Positions 1 to 5,033 of a stretch of 5,033 bases of DNA are shown in pieces. A program made the translations under genes and the position numbers. Under the pieces are notes generated by a model. It saw nothing but the letters and a program-made list of their open reading frames with translations. It had not been told where the DNA came from and ran no database searches. The number at the start of each line of letters is the position of its first letter. Positions within the stretch are counted from its first letter, which is position 1. Origin of the DNA: Verrucomicrobiales bacterium (lineage in GTDB: Bacteria > Verrucomicrobiota > Verrucomicrobiia > Verrucomicrobiales > V1-33); the NCBI GenBank assembly GCA_023253575.1, contig JALRGB010000330.1, positions 1 to 5,033 on the forward strand, written 5' to 3'.

Positions 1-659
1 TCATTGCCGATCAGGACATCGACCGACTTCGCGATGCGCCGGTTGACCTCGCGGGCGCGTGCTTGGCCCCCAATGCTTTTCCACAGGCTGGGGCGGTAAT
101 TGAGGTCATAACTGACGATGGTGCCATGGCGGCGGGCGGACTCCACTGCTTCAATGACGAGTTCTGGAGTGGTGGCGCTGAGTGCGGCAAAAATCCCGCC
201 TGTGTGCAGCCATCGCACTCCGAGGGTGCCGAAAATGTGGTCCCAGTCGAAGTCGCCCGGCTTGAGTTGCGAAGCGGCGGTGTGGCCGCGGTCCGGTACT
301 CCAACGGCGCCGCGCACGCCGAAGCCACGCTCCGTGAAATTGAGGCCATTGCGAACGGTGCGACCAATGCCGTCGTACGGCACCCACTTGATCAACCGAG
401 TGTCCACCCCGCCCTGCAAAATGAAATCCTCCAGCAGCCGCCCCACCGGGTTGTCCGCAAAGGCCGTAGCGACCGCGGTGCGCAGCCCGAAACACCGGCG
501 CAACCCGCGAGCCACATTGTACTCACCACCGCCTTCCCACACAGAAAAGTGACGAGCCACCCGTACCCGGCTCTCGCCCGGATCCATCCGCAGCATGATT
601 TCTCCCAAAGCTAGGCAGTCGAAAGTGCAGGTGTCCGCAGGTCGTAGCGTCAGTTTCAT
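1..659 (-). CDS. PfkB-family sugar kinase, KdgK-like (partial, C-terminus beyond left edge)
   Basis: This minus-strand gene reads from an ATG at 659-657 to the left edge with no stop, giving 219 residues of a protein usually about 310-350 long. It belongs to the PfkB/ribokinase family of cytoplasmic ATP-dependent sugar kinases. Visible marks are the first beta strand ALGEIMLRMDPG (residues 17-28), the glycine-rich substrate-binding segment GGGEYNVARGL (43-53), FADNPVGRLLEDFILQGGVDT (67-87), DRGHTAASQLKPGDFDW (123-139), HTGGIFAALS (152-161) and DLNYRPSLW (185-193). DxNxRxxLW is typical of 2-keto-3-deoxygluconate kinases, which phosphorylate KDG before aldolase cleavage, so that substrate is my best inference. 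The ATP-binding loop and catalytic Asp lie outside the window. A later ATG at 597 would remove the first beta strand, so 659 is preferred. No strong ribosome site is seen. The family call is firm; the substrate is tentative. Confidence 0.93.
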   Translation of the reverse strand, partial: MKLTLRPADTCTFDCLALGEIMLRMDPGESRVRVARHFSVWEGGGEYNVARGLRRCFGLRTAVATAFADNPVGRLLEDFILQGGVDTRLIKWVPYDGIGRTVRNGLNFTERGFGVRGAVGVPDRGHTAASQLKPGDFDWDHIFGTLGVRWLHTGGIFAALSATTPELVIEAVESARRHGTIVSYDLNYRPSLWKSIGGQARAREVNRRIAKSVDVLIGN

Positions 660-823
660 CGCCGCGAGGCCTAGCCCGGCCTTGCCCTCCATGCAAGTCC
701 TGGTCGCAGCGCTTTCTCTTCTCTCACCCCTCAGCCCTCACCCCCGCAGCTCTCAGTCCTTCATTATTTTACCCTGCAGAAAGACTCGACTTCTGGGCTG
801 CGTTTCTGTCATAAGTGATCGGC
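660..823. promoter_or_regulatory. Divergent intergenic region between sugar kinase and DUF1501 gene
   Basis: This 164-base gap separates two divergently transcribed genes, so it must hold both promoters if each is expressed from its own. The plus strand from about 711 to 760 is strongly pyrimidine-rich and contains an 8-base direct repeat CTCACCCC at 723-730 and 737-744. An AT-rich patch, ATTATTTTA (763-771), reads TAAAAT on the minus strand and could be a -10 element for the kinase, but I find no good -35 at the proper spacing. No clear Shine-Dalgarno precedes the DUF1501 start. The promoter role is inferred from gene orientation, not from strong motifs. Confidence 0.35.
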
Positions 824-2224
824 ATGCTGACATTCCAAGACCATTTTAGGCAGGCTGGGCGGTGGCAGCGTCGCCAGTTTCTTCGGGCTGGGGCGCTGGG
901 GCTGGGGGGCCTGACGTTGGCTGACCGCTTCGCCGTGCAGGCGGCCGCTGGTGCTTTGAGCCCGCTGAAAGACAAGTCGGTCATTTTTTTATTTATGCAC
1001 GGCGGGCCGTCGCAGTTCGAGACATTTGATCCTAAAATGGAGGCGTCCTCCTCGATTCGCAGTACGACCGGCGAGATCAAGACCACGTTGCCTGGCATTA
1101 CCTTTGGCAGTCATTTCCCTCGTCTGGCTCAGTTGGCGCACAAGTTCAGTTTGGTGCGCTCGTTTGTCACGGGAGACGGCAACCATGATATCAAGCCTGT
1201 GCTAGGTGCGAATACGTTGCGGGCGAACATGGGATCGCTGTATTCCAGCATTGCCGGCTCCTCGAGGGCTGGCACGGCTATGCCGACGAATGTGGCCTTG
1301 TTTCCGCGTTCGGTTGAGGCCGGCGCTCAGGCGGCGGTCACGGAATTTGGAAATTTTGAAGGCACGGGTGAACTGAGCCGGGCCTTTGCCCCTTTCGTTC
1401 CGGGGGCGGGGGCGGACCTGCAGCAAGACATGCGCCTGAATCTTCCCGAAGGCCGGTTCGACAATCGGCGGGCGTTGCTCGGAGTTTTGGATCAATGGAA
1501 ACATTGGGCTGACGGCAGCGAGGAAGTCCGGGGCTTTGATGCCTCTCAGCAGCAGGCGTTTGAGGCGTTGCATCGCGGCGTGTTTGACGCCTTTGATCTT
1601 TCCCGCGAAGATCAACGCGTGGTGTCACGTTATGACACGGCTTCGCTACTCCCGCGCGATCGCATCAACCCAAAATGGAACAATCGCGACCATTACGCCA
1701 CCAACGCACTGACTTTGGGGAAACAATTGCTCCTGGCCCGCCGCTTATGTGAACGGGGCGCCGGATTTGTCACAGTCACCACCAGCTTCGTATGGGACAT
1801 GCATGCCGACGTGAACAATGCCCCTCTGACGACCGGCATGGATTATGTCGGTGCCCCGTTCGATCATGCTGTGTCCGCTTTCATCGAAGATGTCGAGGCC
1901 CGGGGACTACGTGATTCTATCTTGCTTGTCTGTTGCGGGGAGATGGGACGCACCCCGGCCATCAATAAAGATGGAGGGCGTGACCATTGGGGTAATCTTG
2001 CGCCACTGCTCTTGTATGGAGGGGGGCTCAAAATGGGACAGGTCATTGGCCAGTCGTCGCGAGACGGTGGCGAGCCGGCTTCTCAGCCCGTTACCATGCA
2101 GGACCTTATGGCTACCATCATGCATACGCTGATGGATATCGGGCAGGTTCGGCTCATGTCAGGCATTCCGCCGCGCGTAATCGATGCCGTCACTCGGGGC
2201 GAGCCGATTCGGGGGCTGGTGTGA
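824..2224 (+). CDS. DUF1501 domain protein, twin-arginine exported
   Basis: This complete 466-residue protein is a typical full-length DUF1501 member, a family within the alkaline-phosphatase/sulfatase-like superfamily and very abundant in Planctomycetota and Verrucomicrobiota. The N-terminus carries a Tat signal, RRQFLRAGALGLGGL (residues 16-30), with a plausible cleavage after the AVQAAA stretch near residue 42, so it is probably folded before export. Family motifs are MHGGPSQFETFDP (from 58), WDMHAD (324-329), GEMGRTP (372-378) and GRDHW (385-389); the conserved Asp, His and Glu residues in these are the likely metal ligands. The substrate is unknown; roles in handling polysaccharides or sulfated glycans are only guessed from genomic company. 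A GTG at 815 gives three more residues, but the ATG at 824 is preferred by codon. The usual DUF1549/DUF1553 cytochrome-type partner is not in this window. It reads away from the sugar kinase and is followed by a tandem repeat and a terminator-like hairpin. Confidence 0.93.
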   Translation: MLTFQDHFRQAGRWQRRQFLRAGALGLGGLTLADRFAVQAAAGALSPLKDKSVIFLFMHGGPSQFETFDPKMEASSSIRSTTGEIKTTLPGITFGSHFPRLAQLAHKFSLVRSFVTGDGNHDIKPVLGANTLRANMGSLYSSIAGSSRAGTAMPTNVALFPRSVEAGAQAAVTEFGNFEGTGELSRAFAPFVPGAGADLQQDMRLNLPEGRFDNRRALLGVLDQWKHWADGSEEVRGFDASQQQAFEALHRGVFDAFDLSREDQRVVSRYDTASLLPRDRINPKWNNRDHYATNALTLGKQLLLARRLCERGAGFVTVTTSFVWDMHADVNNAPLTTGMDYVGAPFDHAVSAFIEDVEARGLRDSILLVCCGEMGRTPAINKDGGRDHWGNLAPLLLYGGGLKMGQVIGQSSRDGGEPASQPVTMQDLMATIMHTLMDIGQVRLMSGIPPRVIDAVTRGEPIRGLV

Positions 2225-2256
2225 CCGCTCGGGTGACCGCTCGGGTGACCGCTCGG
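2221..2256 (+). repeat. Three perfect 12-bp tandem repeats overlapping the DUF1501 stop codon
   Basis: The unit GTGACCGCTCGG occurs three times without a mismatch at 2221-2232, 2233-2244 and 2245-2256, followed by TCAC. The TGA of the first copy is the stop codon of the DUF1501 gene. Because the unit is a multiple of three, TGA recurs in the same frame at 2234-2236 and 2246-2248, giving three in-frame stops. The last copy plus TCAC forms an inverted repeat, GTGACC-GCTC-GGTCAC (2245-2260), able to form a 6-bp stem with a 4-base loop. The repeat is seen directly; slippage duplication is the simplest explanation. Confidence 0.9.
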
Positions 2257-2290
2257 TCACGGATTTGTTTGCGGGGCCGCTCACTTTGGC

Positions 2291-2333
2291 GTGAGGGCGT
2301 CAGTCATAAAGGCGCCTTTTCCGCACTTTTTTT
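2291..2333 (+). terminator. Probable rho-independent terminator after DUF1501 gene
   Basis: GTGAGG at 2291-2296 can pair with CCGCAC at 2321-2326 (five pairs and one A/G mismatch), immediately followed by seven T at 2327-2333. Inside the stem lies a perfect palindrome AAAGGCGCCTTT (2308-2319), which could form its own short hairpin. A competing stem CTCAC/GTGAG (2280-2284 with 2291-2295) also exists. The position, about 65 bases past the DUF1501 stop and before the next start, fits a terminator, and the T run is convincing. The imperfect outer stem keeps the confidence moderate. Confidence 0.45.
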
Positions 2334-2358
2334 CTGGTCATGCGAATGACATTTAGAG

Positions 2359-2775
2359 ATGATTCTTCGTATGGCGACTGCCTCCTCCTTCTTCTTCGGC
2401 TTTTCCAGACCCATGCTGTGCGTCGTAACGGCTCTGGCGTGTTTGGATCGGGGCCGCCCGCTGGAGGCGCTCGACCGTCTGGAGACACTTTTTCCCAGCG
2501 AACGTCAGCGCGCTGATGTGTTGGCGGTGGAGGTCGCCGCTTTTCTCATGCTCGGGCGGATGGCGGAAGCGCGCGTCATTGCCGAGATGGCGATCGATGC
2601 CTTTTGCGGCGAGGCGCGCGCCCTGTGTGCCACAACGGCAACGGTGGATGAAGATGTCGCGCTAGAAAATGTACGAGATGTCATTTTTTCACGTGATTTG
2701 ATCAACGGGGTGCTGGCCATGGTGGTGGCAGCCCAAGGTCATAAAAAAGAAGTGGAACGGCGATTGGTCCTTTAG
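2359..2775 (+). CDS. Small TPR-like helical protein of unknown function
   Basis: I do not recognise this 138-residue protein. Codon use (strong G/C bias in third positions from about 2415) and a sensible composition support real coding. Residues 20-83 look like two helix-turn-helix hairpins of the tetratricopeptide type: ALACLDRGRPLEALDRLETL (25-44) followed by a second pair with LMLGRMAEARVIAEMAIDAF (63-82). Such folds usually bind peptides or partner proteins. The C-terminus ends in a charged tail. No signal peptide is convincing, although the first 20 residues include a hydrophobic FFFGF patch. The start is uncertain: ATG 2359 is the first after an in-frame stop at 2347-2349, while ATG 2371 or ATG 2413 (residue 19, directly before the first TPR-like helix) are alternatives, and none has a clear ribosome site. 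A terminator-like structure upstream suggests its own transcript. It could still be a remnant of a larger TPR protein. Confidence 0.6.
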   Translation: MILRMATASSFFFGFSRPMLCVVTALACLDRGRPLEALDRLETLFPSERQRADVLAVEVAAFLMLGRMAEARVIAEMAIDAFCGEARALCATTATVDEDVALENVRDVIFSRDLINGVLAMVVAAQGHKKEVERRLVL

Positions 2776-2814
2776 GCTCCGATGGCGGGTGTGATGGCGA
2801 GACGGGCTGGCGTT

Positions 2815-2837
2815 AGGCTGGGGGTAGCCTTTTGTTT
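2815..2837 (+). terminator. Weak terminator candidate after the TPR-like gene
   Basis: AGGCT (2815-2819) and AGCCT (2826-2830) form a 5-bp stem around a GGGGGT loop, followed by TTTGTTT (2831-2837). It lies 40 bases after the stop of the small helical protein gene and on its strand. The stem is short and the T tract is broken by a G, so this is tentative. Confidence 0.35.
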
Positions 2838-2888
2838 GATGGAGCGGCGTACCGCATTTGCACTGCGGATTCGGGCGTGGTCAGGTCG

Positions 2889-2943
2889 GGGGATTTGCTT
2901 CCGGGAACGCCGAGCCCCAGCTCGGCGCCTCCATAAAATCCCC
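2889..2943. repeat. Nested palindromic element (two 8-bp stems), REP-like
   Basis: The core CGCCGAGC-CCCA-GCTCGGCG (2908-2927) is a perfect 8-bp stem with a 4-base loop. It is enclosed by a second perfect 8-bp stem, GGGGATTT (2889-2896) with AAATCCCC (2936-2943), separated from the core by an asymmetric internal loop of 11 and 8 bases. Such a 55-base bipartite palindrome is unlikely by chance. It has the look of a dispersed REP-type intergenic palindrome, but a structured RNA or bidirectional terminator without a U-tract is also possible. Its copy number in the genome cannot be seen from here. Confidence 0.6.
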
Positions 2944-3010
2944 ATGAACCCCCAAAATTCAGAATCAGAAGCCAATCACCCTTCAGGCAAGACGAAAGGA
3001 AAAAACTCCT

Positions 3011-3031
3011 CGTCGAGCTGGGGATTTGACG
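3011..3031. repeat. Diverged inverted copy of the 2908-2927 palindrome
   Basis: CGTCGAGCTGGGG (3011-3023) is the reverse complement of CCCCAGCTCGGCG (2915-2927) except for one base. It continues into ATTTGACG, so the segment can fold on itself: CGTCGAG (3011-3017) with TTTGACG (3025-3031), seven pairs including two G-T wobbles. The C-to-T change at 3013 is matched by A at 3029, so the stem pair is kept as T-A instead of C-G. The segment also repeats GGGGATTTG of 2889-2897 at 3020-3028. Two related hairpins in opposite orientation recall paired REP elements; the relationship is inferred from similarity over about 13 bases. Confidence 0.45.
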
Positions 3032-3082
3032 TGCGCTCGGATTTTACTCGCCATGCAGCGAGGTTAATGATCCATTTTATAT

Positions 3083-3126
3083 TGACCCTTTCCGGGGTCA
3101 CGCAGCCTCCCCAGCGGGTGGCTGCG
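3083..3126. other. Two adjacent inverted repeats upstream of the channel gene
   Basis: TGACCC (3083-3088) pairs with GGGTCA (3095-3100) around TTTCCG, and directly next to it CGCAGCC (3101-3107) pairs with GGCTGCG (3120-3126) around a 12-base loop that contains a further CCC/GGG. The back-to-back 6- and 7-bp stems, with no spacer, could be a terminator without T tract, a protein-binding site or part of a leader RNA. They lie 87-130 bases before the channel start. Confidence 0.35.
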
Positions 3127-3212
3127 GGTTAGTTGGGGCTTGCGCGGGCGCTTTTGTGGGGTGACCTGCGGCACAAGTATCACATTTTCATTCGTATCTC
3201 TTCTCCAATTTT

Positions 3213-5033
3213 ATGGCAACTGAAGCGGCAGGTCGTTTTTTCCAAGGTCTATGGATCTGGAGGTTTTTCAGGGCGTGGTTCTGGGGAGTGACGCGAGTGC
3301 GGGCATTGAGGCAGGGTTTGTTAAAATGTGTCTGGCTCATGGTGTTGCTCGCATCTGTGGCGGGAGCGTCGGATCGGGATTGGACCAGTGAATGGGATAT
3401 TTCATGGAGTGGAGGCGGGGGAAGACTCGTGTTGGAGCAGCGGGGCACGGCGGTCACCGGTCGGTATGCGCCGCAGCAAGGTCGGATCGAAGCCACGGTG
3501 ACGGGGCGTCGATTGGAGGGGCGCTGGATCGAGGGAGATCGATCTGGCACCATTATTCTCGAGATGGGGCGTGAGGGGCATACCTTCGTTGGCCGCACGG
3601 ATGAACTGAGGTGGTGGACCGGACGGCGATCGTCCGTCAGCGGAGGAGGGGAGACGTTGGTGTTGCGGTCGCCGCGGGAGGCGCTGGCGGGATTTTTATC
3701 GGCGGCGACTCTGGCTCGTTCGGGGAAGGAGGAGGCGTGGGACCGGGCGGCTCAGGCGGTGGTTTTGGCTCCCCGTGCGGAGGCGGTCACGCCGGTGCAG
3801 TCGATGGAGGCATTGCGACGGTATTTTGAATTGATAGATCTGACCACTATCAACTGGCAGGCGTTGCCACTGGTGGTCGAGGGCGATACTGTTGCTTTGC
3901 GCCTAGAGCAGCCTTCATCTGGCAAAATATTGATGGTGAACATGGAGCGTGATGCCGCGGGCTCGTGGAGGCTGGTCATTCCGGGCGTCGAGGAAATCGA
4001 AAAATCGCGGGCCGCGCTGCTCGAAGTGTACGGCGATGATAAGCCGTCTGCGCGGTCTTATCTTCGGCTGCAGAGCCCCCGGGATACCATGCGGACGTTT
4101 TTGGAAGGGATGGATGATTGGGATGGCTCTGGACGGGCTATGGTTTTTTCGACCCTCGATTTGACCCGTATCCCGGAAATTATACGGAATACTGACGGGG
4201 CGTTGCTGGCGCAATATCTGCGGCGCACGCTGCAACAGATTGGTATGGAGGGACTGCAATCGATTCCAGATGACCGTGGCCAGAGTGATCCGTATGTCCA
4301 TTTCGTTCACGGTCTGGGATCGATTGTAATCGCTCCCAGTGGTGCTGAGCCGGGTGCGCCATGGCAGTTTACGTCGGCGACGCTGGATGATATTTCGGAG
4401 CTTTATTATGCGATGGATCGGCTGCCGGTGCCGCGGGCGGTGCCGTCTGGAGCTATTCCCGATATACCTTATTTTATTCTACGTGAGCAAGTTAAAGAGA
4501 AAATGCCGGCGCTGCTGCGGCGCGTTAGGCGGCTCGAGCTCTGGCAGGCATTGATTATAGCGATACTTCTTCCACTAGGTTTTTTTATTGCTCGGACAAC
4601 GGCGAGCGTGATTATGCGGGTGATCAAGCGCCTTCCTTCTGGTATCATCGGCCAGCCGTATGGATTTGTCTCGGCATTGACCGTGGTTTTGACGATGGGT
4701 CTTATGAAACAGGTTCCGTATCTGATTGGCATTCCTGAACGGTCGCGCCGATACTTAATTCCCGTGGGTGGTACGATCCTGTTCCTCTCGGCGGGGCTCG
4801 TGGCTTGGCATTTTCTCTCCCTCGTCGCCGCGATACTGACGCGGCGCGCTCAGCGGACATTGAGCCGCTTGGATGACATCATGGTCAATCTCGTCATTAC
4901 CGGGGGCCGGATCGCCATCGTTGTCAGCACCATGCTGGCGATCGCTTATTTGTTGTCCATTCCATCGACCCAAATCCTCGCGGGTTTGGGAATCGGGGGA
5001 CTGGCCTTCGCCATCGCCGCGCGGGAAACACTG
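3213..5033 (+). CDS. MscS-family mechanosensitive channel with large extracytoplasmic N-terminus (partial)
   Basis: The frame is open to the right edge (607 residues so far). MscS-type channels open under membrane tension to release solutes after hypo-osmotic shock. The order is: signal-type segment CVWLMVLLASVAGAS near residues 39-53; a beta-rich module (about 55-140) of the W-x-S-x-W, VTGRY, G-x-I, LEGRW pattern; two tandem related domains each starting with SPR (153 and 288); then membrane segments near 445-463, 484-505, 514-542 and 562-585, and the glycine/alanine-rich pore helix AGLGIGGLAFAIAARETL at the edge, which matches MscS TM3. The cytoplasmic beta and C-terminal domains are missing beyond the edge. 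The first ATG (3213) has no ribosome site and gives an unusual aromatic-rich 28-residue extension; GTG at 3297, preceded by GGGGAG, would start a textbook signal peptide and is a serious alternative. The channel identity is firm; the functions of the periplasmic domains are unknown. Confidence 0.9.
   Translation, partial: MATEAAGRFFQGLWIWRFFRAWFWGVTRVRALRQGLLKCVWLMVLLASVAGASDRDWTSEWDISWSGGGGRLVLEQRGTAVTGRYAPQQGRIEATVTGRRLEGRWIEGDRSGTIILEMGREGHTFVGRTDELRWWTGRRSSVSGGGETLVLRSPREALAGFLSAATLARSGKEEAWDRAAQAVVLAPRAEAVTPVQSMEALRRYFELIDLTTINWQALPLVVEGDTVALRLEQPSSGKILMVNMERDAAGSWRLVIPGVEEIEKSRAALLEVYGDDKPSARSYLRLQSPRDTMRTFLEGMDDWDGSGRAMVFSTLDLTRIPEIIRNTDGALLAQYLRRTLQQIGMEGLQSIPDDRGQSDPYVHFVHGLGSIVIAPSGAEPGAPWQFTSATLDDISELYYAMDRLPVPRAVPSGAIPDIPYFILREQVKEKMPALLRRVRRLELWQALIIAILLPLGFFIARTTASVIMRVIKRLPSGIIGQPYGFVSALTVVLTMGLMKQVPYLIGIPERSRRYLIPVGGTILFLSAGLVAWHFLSLVAAILTRRAQRTLSRLDDIMVNLVITGGRIAIVVSTMLAIAYLLSIPSTQILAGLGIGGLAFAIAARETL
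3283..3288 (+). promoter_or_regulatory. Candidate ribosome binding site for alternative GTG start of the channel gene
   Basis: GGGGAG lies 8 bases before an in-frame GTG at 3297. Starting there gives MRALRQGLLK followed by the hydrophobic stretch CVWLMVLLASVAG and an AGAS cleavage-type site, that is, an ordinary Sec signal peptide of about 25 residues. The upstream ATG at 3213 has only a pyrimidine-rich leader. The motif may be coincidental, as the frame is also open and plausible upstream. Confidence 0.4.

Larger units (their letters stand above)
2776..3212. other. 437-base intergenic region without a convincing gene, hairpin-rich
   Basis: No reading frame here has both good codon bias and a recognisable protein. 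The region holds several inverted repeats on one strand: AGGCT/AGCCT at 2815-2830 with a T-rich tail, CCGCA/TGCGG at 2852-2868, the nested palindrome at 2889-2943, GACGA/TCGTC with inner GGA/TCC at 2991-3014, CTCGC/GCGAG at 3047-3062, TGACCC/GGGTCA at 3083-3100 and CGCAGCC/GGCTGCG at 3101-3126. Short stems of 5 bp are expected by chance in GC-rich DNA; the 2889-2943 element is not so easily dismissed. The last 80 bases before the channel gene should hold its promoter, but only a weak TTGTGG (3154-3159) and TATCAC (3178-3183) pair with an 18-base spacer is seen. Confidence 0.6.

Noticed and set aside
63..614. Plus-strand 183-codon open frame and other frames overlapping the kinase gene
   Set aside because: They are antisense or out of frame to a clear PfkB-family protein and their products have no sensible domain pattern.
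595..849. Plus-strand open frame of 84 codons across the divergent intergenic region
   Set aside because: Low-complexity serine/proline-rich product from a pyrimidine tract, overlapping both the kinase start and the DUF1501 start.
1202..1628. Minus-strand open frames of 96-137 codons inside the DUF1501 gene
   Set aside because: Shadows of a strongly supported coding gene on the other strand.
2782..3132. Plus-strand open frame of 116 codons between the TPR-like and channel genes
   Set aside because: It runs through the nested palindrome, its product is arginine-rich with no recognisable pattern, and codon bias is lost; I treat the stretch as non-coding.
2776..3212. tRNA, CRISPR array or insertion sequence in the long intergenic gap
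   Set aside because: No cloverleaf with a TTC-type arm, no regularly spaced direct repeats and no transposase or terminal repeats were found.
3188..3598. Minus-strand 136-codon open frame over the start of the channel gene
   Set aside because: The plus-strand frame here gives a signal peptide and continues uninterrupted into MscS motifs, so the antisense frame is incidental.
3611..3829. Glycine-rich plus-strand open frame of 72 codons
   Set aside because: Frame-shifted reading of the GC-rich channel gene; glycine richness comes from GGN codons out of frame.

Overview
The window is GC-rich and bacterial. A Tat-exported DUF1501 protein, a sugar kinase ending in the DLNYRPSLW motif, and a large MscS-type channel with a long extracytoplasmic N-terminus together suggest the Planctomycetota-Verrucomicrobiota group, with Verrucomicrobiota my preferred guess. 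This rests on family content only; there is no rRNA or other phylogenetic marker here.

Layout. (1) Bases 1-659, minus strand: N-terminal 219 residues of a PfkB-family sugar kinase (2-keto-3-deoxygluconate kinase-like), cut by the left edge. (2) 660-823: a divergent intergenic region, pyrimidine-rich on the plus strand. (3) 824-2224, plus strand: a complete DUF1501 protein with a twin-arginine signal. (4) 2221-2358: a three-copy 12-bp tandem repeat that starts on the DUF1501 stop codon and repeats that stop in frame, followed by a probable terminator. (5) 2359-2775, plus strand: a small helical TPR-like protein of unknown function. (6) 2776-3212: no convincing gene, but a hairpin-rich stretch with a nested palindrome (2889-2943) and a diverged inverted copy of its core (3011-3031). 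(7) 3213-5033, plus strand: an MscS-family mechanosensitive channel with a signal peptide, a beta-rich module and two tandem copies of a roughly 120-residue periplasmic domain, cut by the right edge within the pore helix.

The genes do not form an obvious operon. The kinase is divergent from DUF1501, terminator-like structures separate the three plus-strand genes, and the predicted functions (sugar acid metabolism, an exported alkaline-phosphatase-superfamily protein, osmotic protection) do not make one pathway. I do not see a clear new multi-gene system. The features most worth a second look are the non-coding palindromic elements at 2889-3031, the triple in-frame stop repeat, and the domain architecture of the channel.
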